Source: Actinacidiphila yeochonensis CN732 (GTDB lineage Bacteria; Actinomycetota; Actinomycetes; Streptomycetales; Streptomycetaceae). From it: a DNA stretch of 64,000 nt. Where the stretch lies: NCBI RefSeq assembly GCF_000745345.1, contig NZ_JQNR01000004.1:868001-932000 (forward strand), read 5' to 3'. Numbering within the stretch: position 1 is the stretch's first letter; each line of letters begins with the position of its first letter. The notes below the pieces were generated by a model that was not told the DNA's origin, made no database searches, and saw only the letters and a list, made by a program, of their open reading frames with translations. The position numbers and the translations under genes were made by a program. Positions 11,208-19,617 of the stretch are shown piece after piece.

Positions 11208-12820
11208 CACGGGACCCGCTCACCGACGGGGCACCGGCCCTGGTGCTCATCGTCGACGACAACCCCACCAACCGCTACGTCCTGGGCACCTACCTGCGCC
11301 GAGCCGGACACGAGGTGGTCGAGGCCGAGGACGGCGCGAGCGCGATCGCGCTGCTCCGGGAGGCGCCGCGGCTGCCCGAGGCCGCCGTCGTCGACGTACG
11401 GCTGCCCGACATGACCGGGTTCGACGTGTGCGAGGCCGTCAAGGCCGAACGGCGTACCGCCGGACTGCCCGTCATCCAGGTCTCCGCCTCCGCGATCAGC
11501 GTGACCGACCGCGCCCAGGGCCTCAACCGGGGCGCCGACGCCTACCTCACCGAGCCCGTCGCGCCCGACGAGCTGCTCGCCACCGTGGCCGCCGCGCTCC
11601 GCTACGCCCGGGCCCGGCAGCGGGCCGAGACGCTGGCCGAGCGGTTGAGCGAACTCAACCGCGCCACCGTCGACTTCTACCGCGCCGAGGACGCCGCCGA
11701 ACTGGCCGCCCGTACCGTCCTGGGCGCCACCCGCATCTACCGCACCGCCGCCGCCGTGGTGGTCCGCACCCCCGAGGACCGGCCGATCCAGGTGGACGGC
11801 GCCGCGGACGGCGGCACCGCGGTGGGCGCCGAGCCACCCGAGCGGTTCGTACGGGAGTTCCTGCGGCCCCGCTCCCCGGCCGCGGCCGCCGTCCGGCTGG
11901 AGGTGGTGCCGGCCGGGCGGCTGGCCGTCCCGGGCCTGCCCGCCGGCGCGTCCGGGCAGCTGGCCGTGGCCTCGGCCCAGGCCAAGGGCGCCGGCTCCGC
12001 CGCCTGCGTCGTGCTGCCGTACGACGCGCTCGACGCCGACGAGGAGGTCCTCACCCAACTCGTCCACGCCTGCGCGCTCTCCCTGGAGGCGCTGCGCTCC
12101 TACCGCAGGGAGCACGCCCTCGCACTGACCCTCCAGAGCACCTTCCTCCCGGTCTCGCTGCCCTCCACCCCGCTCGCCGAACTGGCCGTGCGCTACCTGC
12201 CGGCCAGCCGGACGGCGGAGATCGGCGGCGACTTCTACGAGGCCCTGACCGTCCGCGACGGCCTGCTGCTGGCCGTCGGCGATGTCGCCGGGCACTCGCT
12301 GGACGCCGCCGTGGTCATGGGCGAGCTGCGGCACGCGCTGCGCGCCTACGCCCTGGAGGGCCACGGCCCGGTCGAGATCCTCACCCTGCTCGACCACCTC
12401 CTGCAGCAGGTCGACGCCTCCGTCGGCGCGACCCTGTGCGTGGTCCTGGTGGAGGCGGGTGCCGACGGCGGCGCGGGCGGCGGTGCGGTGCGCGTCGCCA
12501 ACGCCGGCCACCTGCCGCCGGTGCTGCGGGACCCGGACGGCGGTACCCGCTTCGTCACCGGCCACGGCCCGATGCTCGGTCTGGGCCTGCCGCACCCGCC
12601 CGCCACGCGGGTTCCGGTGAGCCCCGGGACGCAGCTGGTGATGGTGACCGACGGCCTCGTCGAGCGGCGCGGCACCGACCTCGACGAGGCGATGGAGCGC
12701 ATGGCGCGGGTGCTGGCGGACGGCCCCCAGGACGTCGAGGGGGTCTGCGAGCTGCTGCTCGCCCACTTCCCGCCCGACGGCGGCGACGACATCGCGCTCA
12801 TGGCCGCCCGCCTCTCCTGA
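11204..12820 (+). CDS. Response regulator-PP2C (SpoIIE/RsbU-type) phosphatase
   Basis: 538 aa. Residues about 10-130 form a receiver (LIVDDNPTNRYVLG; phosphoacceptor Asp in VVDVRLPDMTGFD; YLTEPV). A GAF-like region spans about 145-300. Then comes a PP2C/SpoIIE domain (QSTFLPVSLPSTPLAELAVR; GGDFYEAL; VGDVAGHSLDAAVVMGEL; VTDGLVERRG; GGDDIALMAARL). RsbU-type phosphatases dephosphorylate an RsbV anti-antagonist and so free a SigB-like sigma factor. Its start overlaps the kinase stop as ATGA, so the kinase is the obvious phosphodonor. It is the output end of the six-gene operon; no sigma factor or RsbV gene lies in the window. Confidence 0.92.
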   Translation: MTRDPLTDGAPALVLIVDDNPTNRYVLGTYLRRAGHEVVEAEDGASAIALLREAPRLPEAAVVDVRLPDMTGFDVCEAVKAERRTAGLPVIQVSASAISVTDRAQGLNRGADAYLTEPVAPDELLATVAAALRYARARQRAETLAERLSELNRATVDFYRAEDAAELAARTVLGATRIYRTAAAVVVRTPEDRPIQVDGAADGGTAVGAEPPERFVREFLRPRSPAAAAVRLEVVPAGRLAVPGLPAGASGQLAVASAQAKGAGSAACVVLPYDALDADEEVLTQLVHACALSLEALRSYRREHALALTLQSTFLPVSLPSTPLAELAVRYLPASRTAEIGGDFYEALTVRDGLLLAVGDVAGHSLDAAVVMGELRHALRAYALEGHGPVEILTLLDHLLQQVDASVGATLCVVLVEAGADGGAGGGAVRVANAGHLPPVLRDPDGGTRFVTGHGPMLGLGLPHPPATRVPVSPGTQLVMVTDGLVERRGTDLDEAMERMARVLADGPQDVEGVCELLLAHFPPDGGDDIALMAARLS

Positions 12821-12979
12821 CCAGCGCGACCGCTCCTCCCGCGACCGGCCGGTCCGCCGAACAGCGGTGCGTCAAACGCGAGTTCACGGGAAGCCGCGAG
12901 GTGAGGGCGCCGAACGCGCCCGACCGGAGCGCCGGTACCGGCCGGTGTCCCTCCGGCCACCAACCGGGAGGCATTCGCC

Positions 12980-13165
12980 ATGTTCGCCGCCGTGGGCGCC
13001 GTCGTCCTCGCCATCGCCTATCTCCTCAACGCCACGAGTACGCACACCGACGCGGCGTTCACGCCGTTCAGCCTGCTGATCGCCGGCGTGTTCCTCGTCG
13101 CCCTGCACCTGGCCGGCTTCGGCGCCGGCTGGTCCACCTCCGGCAGACGCCGCGGGCGCCGCTGA
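12980..13165 (+). CDS. Small two-helix membrane protein, function unknown
   Basis: 61 aa. Two hydrophobic helices (MFAAVGAVVLAIAYLLNA and FSLLIAGVFLVALHLAGFG) separated by a short polar THTDAAFTP stretch, with a basic tail SGRRRGRR. A GGGAGG ribosome site lies upstream of the ATG. It follows the stress operon by 160 bases and ends in a strong terminator. No known function is recognised; similar small proteins are common in streptomycetes. Confidence 0.75.
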   Translation: MFAAVGAVVLAIAYLLNATSTHTDAAFTPFSLLIAGVFLVALHLAGFGAGWSTSGRRRGRR

Positions 13166-13174
13166 GTACGGAAC

Positions 13175-13219
13175 GCCCCGTGGGGGCAACGGAATCCACG
13201 TCCGTTGCCCCCGCGGGGC
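13175..13219. terminator. Bidirectional hairpin terminator
   Basis: 19-bp stem with a single G-U pair and a 7-nt loop, between convergent genes. Confidence 0.85.
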
Positions 13220-13273
13220 TTTCCCTTCGTCCGCGCGGCCGCCGATCTGCCGGCAAGCGGTGGACGGGGCGGT

Positions 13274-14086
13274 TCACAGCCTGCGCCAGCGCGCCGAGGC
13301 GAAGGAGAACACGCCGAACAGGGCCAGCCCGGCGGCCACCGCGACCAGCAGCCACGGCCCCGCCGGGGTGTGCGCGAAGGCCCGCAGCGTGTCGTCCATC
13401 CCCTTGGCCCGGTGCGGGTCGAAGCGGACCGCCGCGACCACCACGAAGACGCCCGCCCCCGCGTACACCGCGCCCCGCGCGGCCCCGCCGCAGGCACCCG
13501 CCACGGTGACCGCCATCCGGGTGCGCCGACCCATCCGCGCCGTCTCCAGCTTCTTCAGGAACGTCCGGCGCACGGCGCGCACCGCGACCGCCAGGCCCGC
13601 CGCGCACAACCCCACCCCGGCGGCGCCGGCCAGCCAGCGGCCCGCGGGCAGCTTCAGCACGGTGGCCGTCCAGTCCTTCGACTGCTGGTCGCTGCCCGAA
13701 CCGCCGCCGACGCCGGCCGCGTACGTCGCGGTGCCCCAGCACACCACGGCGTAGAAGACCGCCCGGGCCGCGCCCGCCGCGCGCTTGCCGGCCCCCTCGC
13801 CGCCGGCCGCGGCCTGCGCCCCGCGCCACAGTGCCATGCCCGCCAGACCCACTGCCAGCAGCCACAACAGGAAGGTGCCGAAGGGCTGTTGGCCGATCTG
13901 CCGGAGTGCGCCCTGGCGGTCCGCCGCCCTGTCGCCGTCGCCGAAGGCGATCCGTGCCGCGAGGAAGCCGACGAGCAGGTAGATCACGCCCCGCGCGGTG
14001 AAGCCGGCCCGGCCGGCGGGCCCGAGCAGGTCCCGCAGCGGTCCCGCAGCCTGGGAGGTGCCCCGTTTGTACGTGTGTGTCGACAT
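13274..14086 (-). CDS. DUF1206 family membrane protein
   Basis: 270 aa. Six hydrophobic helices in three similar pairs, each opening with an aromatic-Gly-Arg/Lys-type motif (GRAGFTARGVIYLLVGFLA; GAARAVFYAVVCWGTATYAA; GAARGAVYAGAGVFVVVAAV). This triplicated two-helix layout defines DUF1206. The function is unknown. The ATG at 14086 has GAGGCGG nearby; the frame is open further upstream but runs through a repeat and lacks family similarity. It shares orientation with the DUF4097-like gene upstream, with a 164-base gap. Confidence 0.85.
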   Translation of the reverse strand: MSTHTYKRGTSQAAGPLRDLLGPAGRAGFTARGVIYLLVGFLAARIAFGDGDRAADRQGALRQIGQQPFGTFLLWLLAVGLAGMALWRGAQAAAGGEGAGKRAAGAARAVFYAVVCWGTATYAAGVGGGSGSDQQSKDWTATVLKLPAGRWLAGAAGVGLCAAGLAVAVRAVRRTFLKKLETARMGRRTRMAVTVAGACGGAARGAVYAGAGVFVVVAAVRFDPHRAKGMDDTLRAFAHTPAGPWLLVAVAAGLALFGVFSFASARWRRL

Positions 14087-14162
14087 CTGCCGCCTCGCGG
14101 TTCTCCGTGGTCGTGCCGGGTTCGTCTGGTGCTCGTGGCGGTCATGGTGCTTGTGGTACTCG

Positions 14163-14208
14163 TGGCCGTCGTCCGCGTCGTCCGCGTCGTCCGCGTCGTC
14201 CGCGCCGG
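14163..14208. repeat. 9-bp tandem repeat (CGTCGTCCG-type)
   Basis: Four to five copies of a GTCGTCCGC unit lie just upstream of the DUF1206 start. It is one of several such 9-bp expansions in the window. Confidence 0.75.
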
Positions 14209-14250
14209 GCCGCTCACCCGGGGGGTGTTCCGCCCGTACGCCGTCGGGCC

Positions 14251-15093
14251 TCAGCTGTTCCGGACCGACAGCGAGCCCGAGGTGACGGTGAGGGCCACGC
14301 GGTGCGCGGAGGCGGCGTCGCGCTCGACGGCCACCTGGACGCTCGCCGAGGACGCGGCCGTGGTGACCGCGTACCCGCCGCGCGCGGGCGGCAGCAGCAG
14401 CGCGACGGAGGCCGAGACGGCGTGCAGGTCGAGGTCCGCGGGCGCGGCGGCGAAGCCGAGGTCGGCGCTCCCGGAGGCCACCGTCACGGCCGCGTGCGCC
14501 GGGTGCAGCCCGGACATGGTGAGCCGCACCGAGGCGGCGTCGACGCTGAGGTCGCCGCCGAGGCCGGTCAGCGCCGTCTCGCCGGAGGTCTGGCGCAGCC
14601 GCAGCCCCGTGCTGGCCGGCACCGTCAGGTCGAGGTCGCCCGCGCACGGCTGCCCGGTGCCGGCCGCGTCCTCGCAGCGGAGGGTGAGCGCCTCGCCGCC
14701 GGAGGCCGGGTCCCGTGCCACGGTGCCGCGAAGGGCGGCGAACTCCCCGTCCTGGCGACGGAATCCACCGGACACCGTGCGGGCGTCCGGGTCCGCCGTC
14801 ACCTGGACGCGGCCCGACACCCCGTCGAGTACGACCAGTCCGGCGGCCTGGGCCCGGAAGTCCCCGGCGCCGGCCGCCGGTCGAGCGAGCTGCCGGCCGG
14901 TACCGCCGTCCCCGCCGGAGCCGGAGCCGGAACGTGCGACGTGCACGAGGGCCAGCGCCAGGACGAGCGCCCCGGCCAGTACCCCGGCCACCAGCGCGGG
15001 CCGCGTCCGGCGGCGGCCCGGCCCGATCGGCGGCGGGGGAGCGGGCGCGGCGGGCGGGTGGGTCGGCTGCGGCGGCACCTCTGCGTCGTCCAT
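14251..15093 (-). CDS. Membrane-anchored DUF4097-like (adhesin-type beta-helix) protein
   Basis: 280 aa. A Pro-rich cytoplasmic start (QPTHPPAAPAPPPPIGPG), one membrane helix (ALVAGVLAGALVLALALVHV), then an exported repeat region of alternating short strands typical of DUF4097: GVSGRVQVTADPDARTVSG, LDLTVPASTGLRLRQTSGE, GSADLGFAAAPADLDLHAVS. Such proteins form a right-handed beta-structure outside the membrane and are often linked to envelope stress; the role is unknown. The ATG at 15093 gives a sensible anchored protein, though its ribosome site (GGCGGCGGG) is only fair. Confidence 0.75.
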   Translation of the reverse strand: MDDAEVPPQPTHPPAAPAPPPPIGPGRRRTRPALVAGVLAGALVLALALVHVARSGSGSGGDGGTGRQLARPAAGAGDFRAQAAGLVVLDGVSGRVQVTADPDARTVSGGFRRQDGEFAALRGTVARDPASGGEALTLRCEDAAGTGQPCAGDLDLTVPASTGLRLRQTSGETALTGLGGDLSVDAASVRLTMSGLHPAHAAVTVASGSADLGFAAAPADLDLHAVSASVALLLPPARGGYAVTTAASSASVQVAVERDAASAHRVALTVTSGSLSVRNS

Positions 15094-15221
15094 ACCCGCC
15101 GCCTGCCCGCGCCCGGCTCCGTCACGCCTGAGGCCGTTCCCGTCAGCAATGGCGGAGGCCGCTACTGCCGCGGCCGCCCAGCTTCTCCGCGCATGCGAGT
15201 CGCACGGGTGTTCGCAACCAA

Positions 15222-15246
15222 CCCCGGAACGCGGCATGTTCCGGGT
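15222..15246. promoter_or_regulatory. Inverted repeat upstream of GlsB-like gene
   Basis: CCCGGAAC-N7-GTTCCGGG, perfect 8-bp arms, 76 bases before the start of the GlsB-like gene. It could be an operator or a leader hairpin; the sequence alone does not decide. Confidence 0.45.
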
Positions 15247-15321
15247 TGTGCCGGGCAACCGACTGGTTGAGGGCCCCCGTTGGCGGGACCTTCGACGGAG
15301 ACCCCGACGAAGCGAGGCATC

Positions 15322-15585
15322 ATGACCATCCTGTGGGCAATCATCGCCGGTCTGGTGATCGGTCTGCTGGCGCGACTCGTGCTGCCCGGGCGGCAGCCGA
15401 TCCCGCTGTGGGCGACGATCGTCATCGGCATCATCGGCGGCCTGATCGGCAACGGCCTGGCCGGGGCGTTCAACGTGGCCGACACCAGCGGTGTCGACTG
15501 GATACGGCACGGCCTCCAGGTCGGTGCGGCAGCGGTCCTCATCGCGCTGGTCACGCCGCTGTGGACCGGCCGGCGCAGGGTGTGA
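15322..15585 (+). CDS. GlsB/YeaQ/YmgE family membrane protein
   Basis: 87 aa with three hydrophobic helices. The N-terminal WAIIAGLVIGLLARLVLPGR and the Gly-rich GIIGGLIGNGLAG core are the family signature. These stress-associated small membrane proteins have no known biochemical role. ATG 15322 has GCGAGG upstream. A second member of the family lies at 21644-21916 on the other strand; this copy is shorter in the central region and has a divergent second half. Confidence 0.85.
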   Translation: MTILWAIIAGLVIGLLARLVLPGRQPIPLWATIVIGIIGGLIGNGLAGAFNVADTSGVDWIRHGLQVGAAAVLIALVTPLWTGRRRV

Positions 15586-15864
15586 CCCGGGCCCGGGCAC
15601 GCCTTCCGACCCGGCCCCCGCATCACCGCGCGGCGCCGCCGTGCCGGCCCGACCGCCGGTGCGACGGCGCCGTGCCGCGTTCGGGGGCGCCGTGCCGGGT
15701 TCGGCGCGCGGTGGCGGGCGAGGGAACGCGGTGGCGGGCGAGTGTACGAGGGGGCCGTCCCGACCGGCACGGACGGCAGGGACCGCATACGCTGGTGCCC
15801 GGCCCGGGCACGCGTCCGGACCCGCCGGAGCACGGTCCTCGGGGGGCGACAGGAGGTTGGTGCG

Positions 15865-16245
15865 GTGCGGAGTGGAATGCTGCGGGCCGTGGGCGCGGCC
15901 ACAGCCGTCTACGGGTTCGCGGTGGCGGCCCGGCCGGCCGTGCTGGCGCGCCCCGCGGGGCTGGTGACGCCGGACGGCGGCGTGGCCGAGGACACCCGGT
16001 TGGCGCTGCTGCCACTCGGCTGGCGGGACGCGGCGAGCGGTCTGGCCATGGTCGTCGCCCCCGACGGCGCGGCGCTGCGGACGGCGGCGCTGCTGCGGAT
16101 CGCGGCCGACCTCGGGGACGCCGTCCTGCTCGGCCGGCGGCTGCGGACCACGTCCCGCCGGTACGTGACCATCGCCGTCTCCGTGGGCTGGGCCACGCTG
16201 TCCGTGGCCGCCCTGGTCGCCCCCGAACGCCCGCCCGCGGACTGA
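15865..16245 (+). CDS. Small integral membrane protein, function unknown
   Basis: 126 aa. Four weakly hydrophobic segments (LRAVGAATAVYGFAVAARPA; GWRDAASGLAMVVAP; AALLRIAADLGDAVLLG; YVTIAVSVGWATLSVAALVA). This pattern is seen in actinobacterial DUF4267-like proteins, but I am not sure of the family. GTG 15865 was chosen because AGGAGG is eight bases upstream; ATG 15877 is an alternative. It converges on an MFS gene with a hairpin between. Confidence 0.7.
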   Translation: MRSGMLRAVGAATAVYGFAVAARPAVLARPAGLVTPDGGVAEDTRLALLPLGWRDAASGLAMVVAPDGAALRTAALLRIAADLGDAVLLGRRLRTTSRRYVTIAVSVGWATLSVAALVAPERPPAD

Positions 16246-16281
16246 ACGCGCGCGGGCCGCGGGCCCATTCGTACGGAAGGC

Positions 16282-16314
16282 CGCGGGCCCCGCCGTACGG
16301 ACGGCGGGCCCGCG
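16282..16314. terminator. Hairpin terminator between convergent genes
   Basis: CGCGGGCCCCGCCGT pairs with its near-complement through one bulged base, with a very short loop. Confidence 0.7.
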
Positions 16315-16332
16315 ACCCCTGCGTACCGCCGC

Positions 16333-17787
16333 TCAGGCGCCCGCCTGGGCCTGCTCCGTGCTGGGTGACGGTGCCTTCGGCCGGACCGGACGGCCGGCCG
16401 GAATGGCCAGCGTGACCAGCGCGGCCACCAGCGCGGCGCCGCCCGCGATGACGAACGCCGTGTGGAAGGCGCCCTCGGACGGCACCGGCTGCCCGCCGAA
16501 CGTCCGGGTCATGTGGGCGGTCACCACCCCGATCACCGCGCTGGACGAGGAGGTGCCGATGGAGCGCATGAGCGTGTTGAGGCCGTTGGCGGCGGCGGTG
16601 TCCGCGACCGGGACCGCGCCCATGATGAGCGAGGGCATCGCGGCGTAGGCCAGGCCGATGCCGGCGCTGGTGACGGCCGAGAAGACCAGCACCCCCCATG
16701 TCCAGCCCATCAGCGGCAGTGCCACCAGGTAGCCGGCGCAGATCACCACGGACCCGGCGCACAGCGAGACCTTCGGCCCGTACGCCGCCGACAGCCGGGC
16801 GCCGAGCGGCGAGACCGCCATCATCGCCAGGCCGGACGGCACCAGCCACAGGCCGGCGCTCGTCAGCGACTGGCCCAGGCCGTAGCCGGTCGCCTTCGGC
16901 AGCTCCAGCAGCTGCGGGGCGACCAGCGACGAGGCGTACATCGCGAAGCCGACCACCACCGAGGCGAGGTTGGTCAGCAGCACCTGCGGTCGGGCCGTGG
17001 TGCGCAGGTCGACCAGCGGCGAGCGGGACCGCAGCTCCCACCACCCCCACACCAGCAGCAGCACGACGGCCGCGCCGAACAGCCCCAGGGTGGTGCCGGA
17101 GGCCCAGCCCCAGTCGCCGCCCTTGGAGACCGGCAGCAGCAGGCAGACCAGGGCGGCCCCCAACCCGACCGCGCCGACCGCGTCGAACCGCCCGGCGGCG
17201 CTGGGCCGCGGCGCCGGCACGACCGTCAGCAGCAGCACGGTGACCACCAGCCCGAGGCCGGCGGACGCCCAGAACAGCACGTGCCAGTCGGCGTGCTGCG
17301 CGATCACGGCGGACAGCGGCAGCCCGAAGGCGCCGCCCACGCCGAGCGACGAACTCATCAACGCGATGGCGCCGCCCAGGCGTTCGGGCGGCAGCACGTC
17401 CCGCATGATGCTGATGCCCAGCGGGATCACCCCCGCGCCCATGCCCTGGAGGGTGCGGCCGACCACCATCGGGCCCAGCGAACTGGTCAGCGCGCAGAGC
17501 ACCGAGCCGACCACCAGCAGCAGGGTGCTGGCCACCAGGACGTGCCGCTTGCCGAACAGGTCGCCCAGGCGGCCGGCGACGGGCGTGGCCACGGCGGCGG
17601 CCAGCAGGGTGGAGGTGATCGCCCAGGAGGCGTTGGCGGTGCCCGTGTGGAGCAGGGCGGGCAGGTCCGGGATGAGCGGGATGACCAGGGTCTGCATCAG
17701 CGAGACCGTGATGCCCGCGCCGGCCAGGACGCCGACCACGGCGCCGGCGCGCGGCGGGGCTGCCGCGAGTGTCACGAGGAGCTCCAT
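16333..17787 (-). CDS. MFS transporter, DHA2 (EmrB/QacA-type) drug exporter
   Basis: 484 aa with about 14 hydrophobic segments. Motif A is GRLGDLFGKRHVLVA, preceded by WAITSTLLAAAVATPVAG, and motif C-like GGAFGLPLSAVIA follows. N-terminal ITVSLMQTLVIPLIPDLPA is characteristic of the 14-TM EmrB/QacA group, which exports drugs by proton antiport. The divergent MarR gene 80 bases away is its probable repressor. ATG 17787 has no ribosome site; GTG 17775, with GGAG seven bases before it, is a plausible true start. The substrate is unknown. Confidence 0.88.
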   Translation of the reverse strand: MELLVTLAAAPPRAGAVVGVLAGAGITVSLMQTLVIPLIPDLPALLHTGTANASWAITSTLLAAAVATPVAGRLGDLFGKRHVLVASTLLLVVGSVLCALTSSLGPMVVGRTLQGMGAGVIPLGISIMRDVLPPERLGGAIALMSSSLGVGGAFGLPLSAVIAQHADWHVLFWASAGLGLVVTVLLLTVVPAPRPSAAGRFDAVGAVGLGAALVCLLLPVSKGGDWGWASGTTLGLFGAAVVLLLVWGWWELRSRSPLVDLRTTARPQVLLTNLASVVVGFAMYASSLVAPQLLELPKATGYGLGQSLTSAGLWLVPSGLAMMAVSPLGARLSAAYGPKVSLCAGSVVICAGYLVALPLMGWTWGVLVFSAVTSAGIGLAYAAMPSLIMGAVPVADTAAANGLNTLMRSIGTSSSSAVIGVVTAHMTRTFGGQPVPSEGAFHTAFVIAGGAALVAALVTLAIPAGRPVRPKAPSPSTEQAQAGA

Positions 17788-17824
17788 GGGGCTGGGCGGA
17801 CGAGCCGCGAATGTGGGCCATACA

Positions 17825-17850
17825 TAAGGTGTGCATGATACACATCGAAT
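17825..17850. promoter_or_regulatory. Probable MarR operator in divergent promoter region
   Basis: AT-rich island with the imperfect inverted repeat TGTGCATGATACACA (17830-17844) and a TATGTA-like -10 for the MFS gene on the minus strand. It lies between the exporter and marR-type genes, where a MarR dimer site is expected. Confidence 0.5.
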
Positions 17851-17867
17851 CGCCGGGCGCTAGGCTG

Positions 17868-18368
17868 ATGGCGATGAGCGAGACGGAGAAGCAGCAGGTC
17901 GCACGGCCCGAGATCGTCGAGCTTGAGCAGGAGCTCATGCTCGTCGGCCGGCACAGCGTGCTGAGGGGCCAGAGCGCCGCCTCGCCGGAGCCGGAGGCGC
18001 ACCTGGAGCGCTCGGCGTACATCCTGCTCAGCCGGATCGAGGTCGACGGGCCGCAGTCGATCGGCCAGCTCGCCGAGGCGTTCGGCCTGGACACCTCGAC
18101 GGTCAACCGGCAGACCGCCGCGATGCTCCGCTCCGGGCTCGCCGAGCGCATCTCCGACCCCGAAGGCGGCCTGGCCCGCAAGCTGCGGATCACCCCCGAG
18201 GGTGCCCGGCGGATGCGCGCCTACCGCGCCTGGGTGGTCACCGGCCTCTCCGACCTGCTCTCCGACTGGAACCGCCACGACGTCTCGGCGTTCAGCGGCT
18301 ACCTCGCCCGGTTCAACTCCGCGATCGAGGGCCGCGAAGGCCGCCCCTGGCCCCGCCCGGCCGGCTGA
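17868..18368 (+). CDS. MarR family transcriptional regulator
   Basis: 166 aa. Winged-helix core SIGQLAEAFGLDTSTVNRQTAAMLRSGL (recognition helix TSTVNRQTAAML) and wing GLAERISDPEGGLARKLRITPEG, flanked by dimerisation helices. It is divergent from the DHA2 exporter and probably represses it until bound by a small ligand. Two ATGs are possible, 17868 and 17874; AGG at 17859 fits the first better. The C-terminus ends GREGRPWPRPAG. Confidence 0.85.
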   Translation: MAMSETEKQQVARPEIVELEQELMLVGRHSVLRGQSAASPEPEAHLERSAYILLSRIEVDGPQSIGQLAEAFGLDTSTVNRQTAAMLRSGLAERISDPEGGLARKLRITPEGARRMRAYRAWVVTGLSDLLSDWNRHDVSAFSGYLARFNSAIEGREGRPWPRPAG

Positions 18369-18407
18369 CCCGGCCCCCGCGCCACGCGGCCGCCCCGGCG
18401 TGATGGG

Positions 18408-18770
18408 TCAGGTGCCGACCCCGACCCGGCCCGCCGTCGCGGCGGATGCGGGCGCGGCCTGCTCGGCGAGCTGGGCGAGCATCACCCGCACCACCGTCAC
18501 CACCGCCGGATCGTCCACCAGGTAGACCTGGCGCCGGCCCTCGCGCCGGCAGCGCACCAGCCCCGCCAGCTTGAGCTTGGCCAGGTGCTGGCTGACCGCC
18601 GGCAGCGAGGCGCCGACCCGCTCCGCGAGGCCGGTCACGTCGCGGTCGCCCTGGGAGAGCAGCCAGACGAGGTGCAGCCGCAGCGGCGAGGCCAGCAGGC
18701 CGAACGCCGCCGCCGCGCTGCGCAGGCCGTCCTGGCTGGGGGCGCCGGGCCGCGCGGCTCCACTGCTCAC
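18408..18770 (-). CDS. ArsR/SmtB-type transcriptional regulator
   Basis: 120 aa. Winged helix AAAAFGLLASPLRLHLVWLLSQGDRDVTGLAERVGASLPAVSQHLAKLKLAGLV followed by the wing CRREGRRQVYLVDD. Recognition helix SLPAVSQHLAKL is typical ArsR. The metal-box cysteines (ELCVCDL) are absent, so it is probably not an arsenic sensor; one Cys remains in the wing. GTG 18770 was chosen since GGGAGG lies seven bases upstream. Target genes are not adjacent in an obvious operon. Confidence 0.85.
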   Translation of the reverse strand: MSSGAARPGAPSQDGLRSAAAAFGLLASPLRLHLVWLLSQGDRDVTGLAERVGASLPAVSQHLAKLKLAGLVRCRREGRRQVYLVDDPAVVTVVRVMLAQLAEQAAPASAATAGRVGVGT

Positions 18771-19617
18771 GTCAACCTCCCTGGCCCGCGGGCGTCTTGG
18801 CCATCCCGTCCGCTTCCGCGGTCCTGATCCGGTCCGGTGCGGGTCCCAGGGTACCCACAGAGGGAGGGCGGCCGGCCGTTCTCCGGTCGCGCGTCGCGGG
18901 TTCGGCGTGCGGGGCCGCGCCACGGCGGGCCGGCGGGCGGGCCGCGGTCGGGGGCCTCGCAGGCGGACCTGGGCGCCCAGGGGAGAAGACGACAGGGCGA
19001 ATGGCCCTCATGGGGAATGCGCCTGACAAGCCGCACGTGTGCGCGAGGGGTCCGCGGGGAGTGGCCGTATACAAAGGACTCCGCCTGTCGGGGCGAACGG
19101 AGCCGCCGCACGGGAGTTCCACGGAGTTCCGTGCGGATCGGCCGGGAGATTGCGGAGGTCCGGAAGTCGGCGGGCAGGTCCACCACCGCGGGCAGCTGTT
19201 CTGTGCCCCCGCTGTGAGGACGACGGGTTTTTCCGCTCGCGGCTGCGAAAACGCAGGTGGAACCGGCGATCGGGGCTGATGTCAGGGGGTCGCCGGGGCG
19301 TGTTCGGCGAGGCGCTCCCCGGGGCGGGAGAACACCTTCGCCGCAGTCTCCGCCAGGCGGTCGGCGGAGAGCGGGCGTTGTGACTCGGGACACCCGGATT
19401 CCTTCATGAGAGGTTTGTTAAACCGGGAACCAGGAAGCGGGCGAGGTCGTCTATCCGGGTGCCGTCTGATAGATGTAGCGGCTTACCAATGCTCCCCGGG
19501 GGATGCGGAGCGATGACCTATGCTTGCCGCATTGCGCAAGTGTGAAATCAGGGTGGAGTCGATCCTTCACCCGCGGTGACCGGCTGCCGCGCCGGCCGCC
19601 CGTCGAGGGAGTGGGAG
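18771..19617. other. Long gene-poor intergenic region
   Basis: About 850 bases between arsR (minus) and the LCP gene (plus). Open frames exist on both strands, but none has a ribosome site, hydrophobic pattern or family motif. It is less GC-rich near 19390-19560, with an imperfect palindrome GGTTTGTTAAACC at about 19411 and a TATGCT-like box near 19518. It probably holds the LCP promoter and possibly a small RNA. Confidence 0.45.

Noticed and set aside
18767..19393. A 208-codon minus-strand frame upstream of arsR
   Set aside because: Arg/Pro-rich, no ribosome site, no hydrophobic or domain pattern, and it conflicts with the arsR ribosome site.
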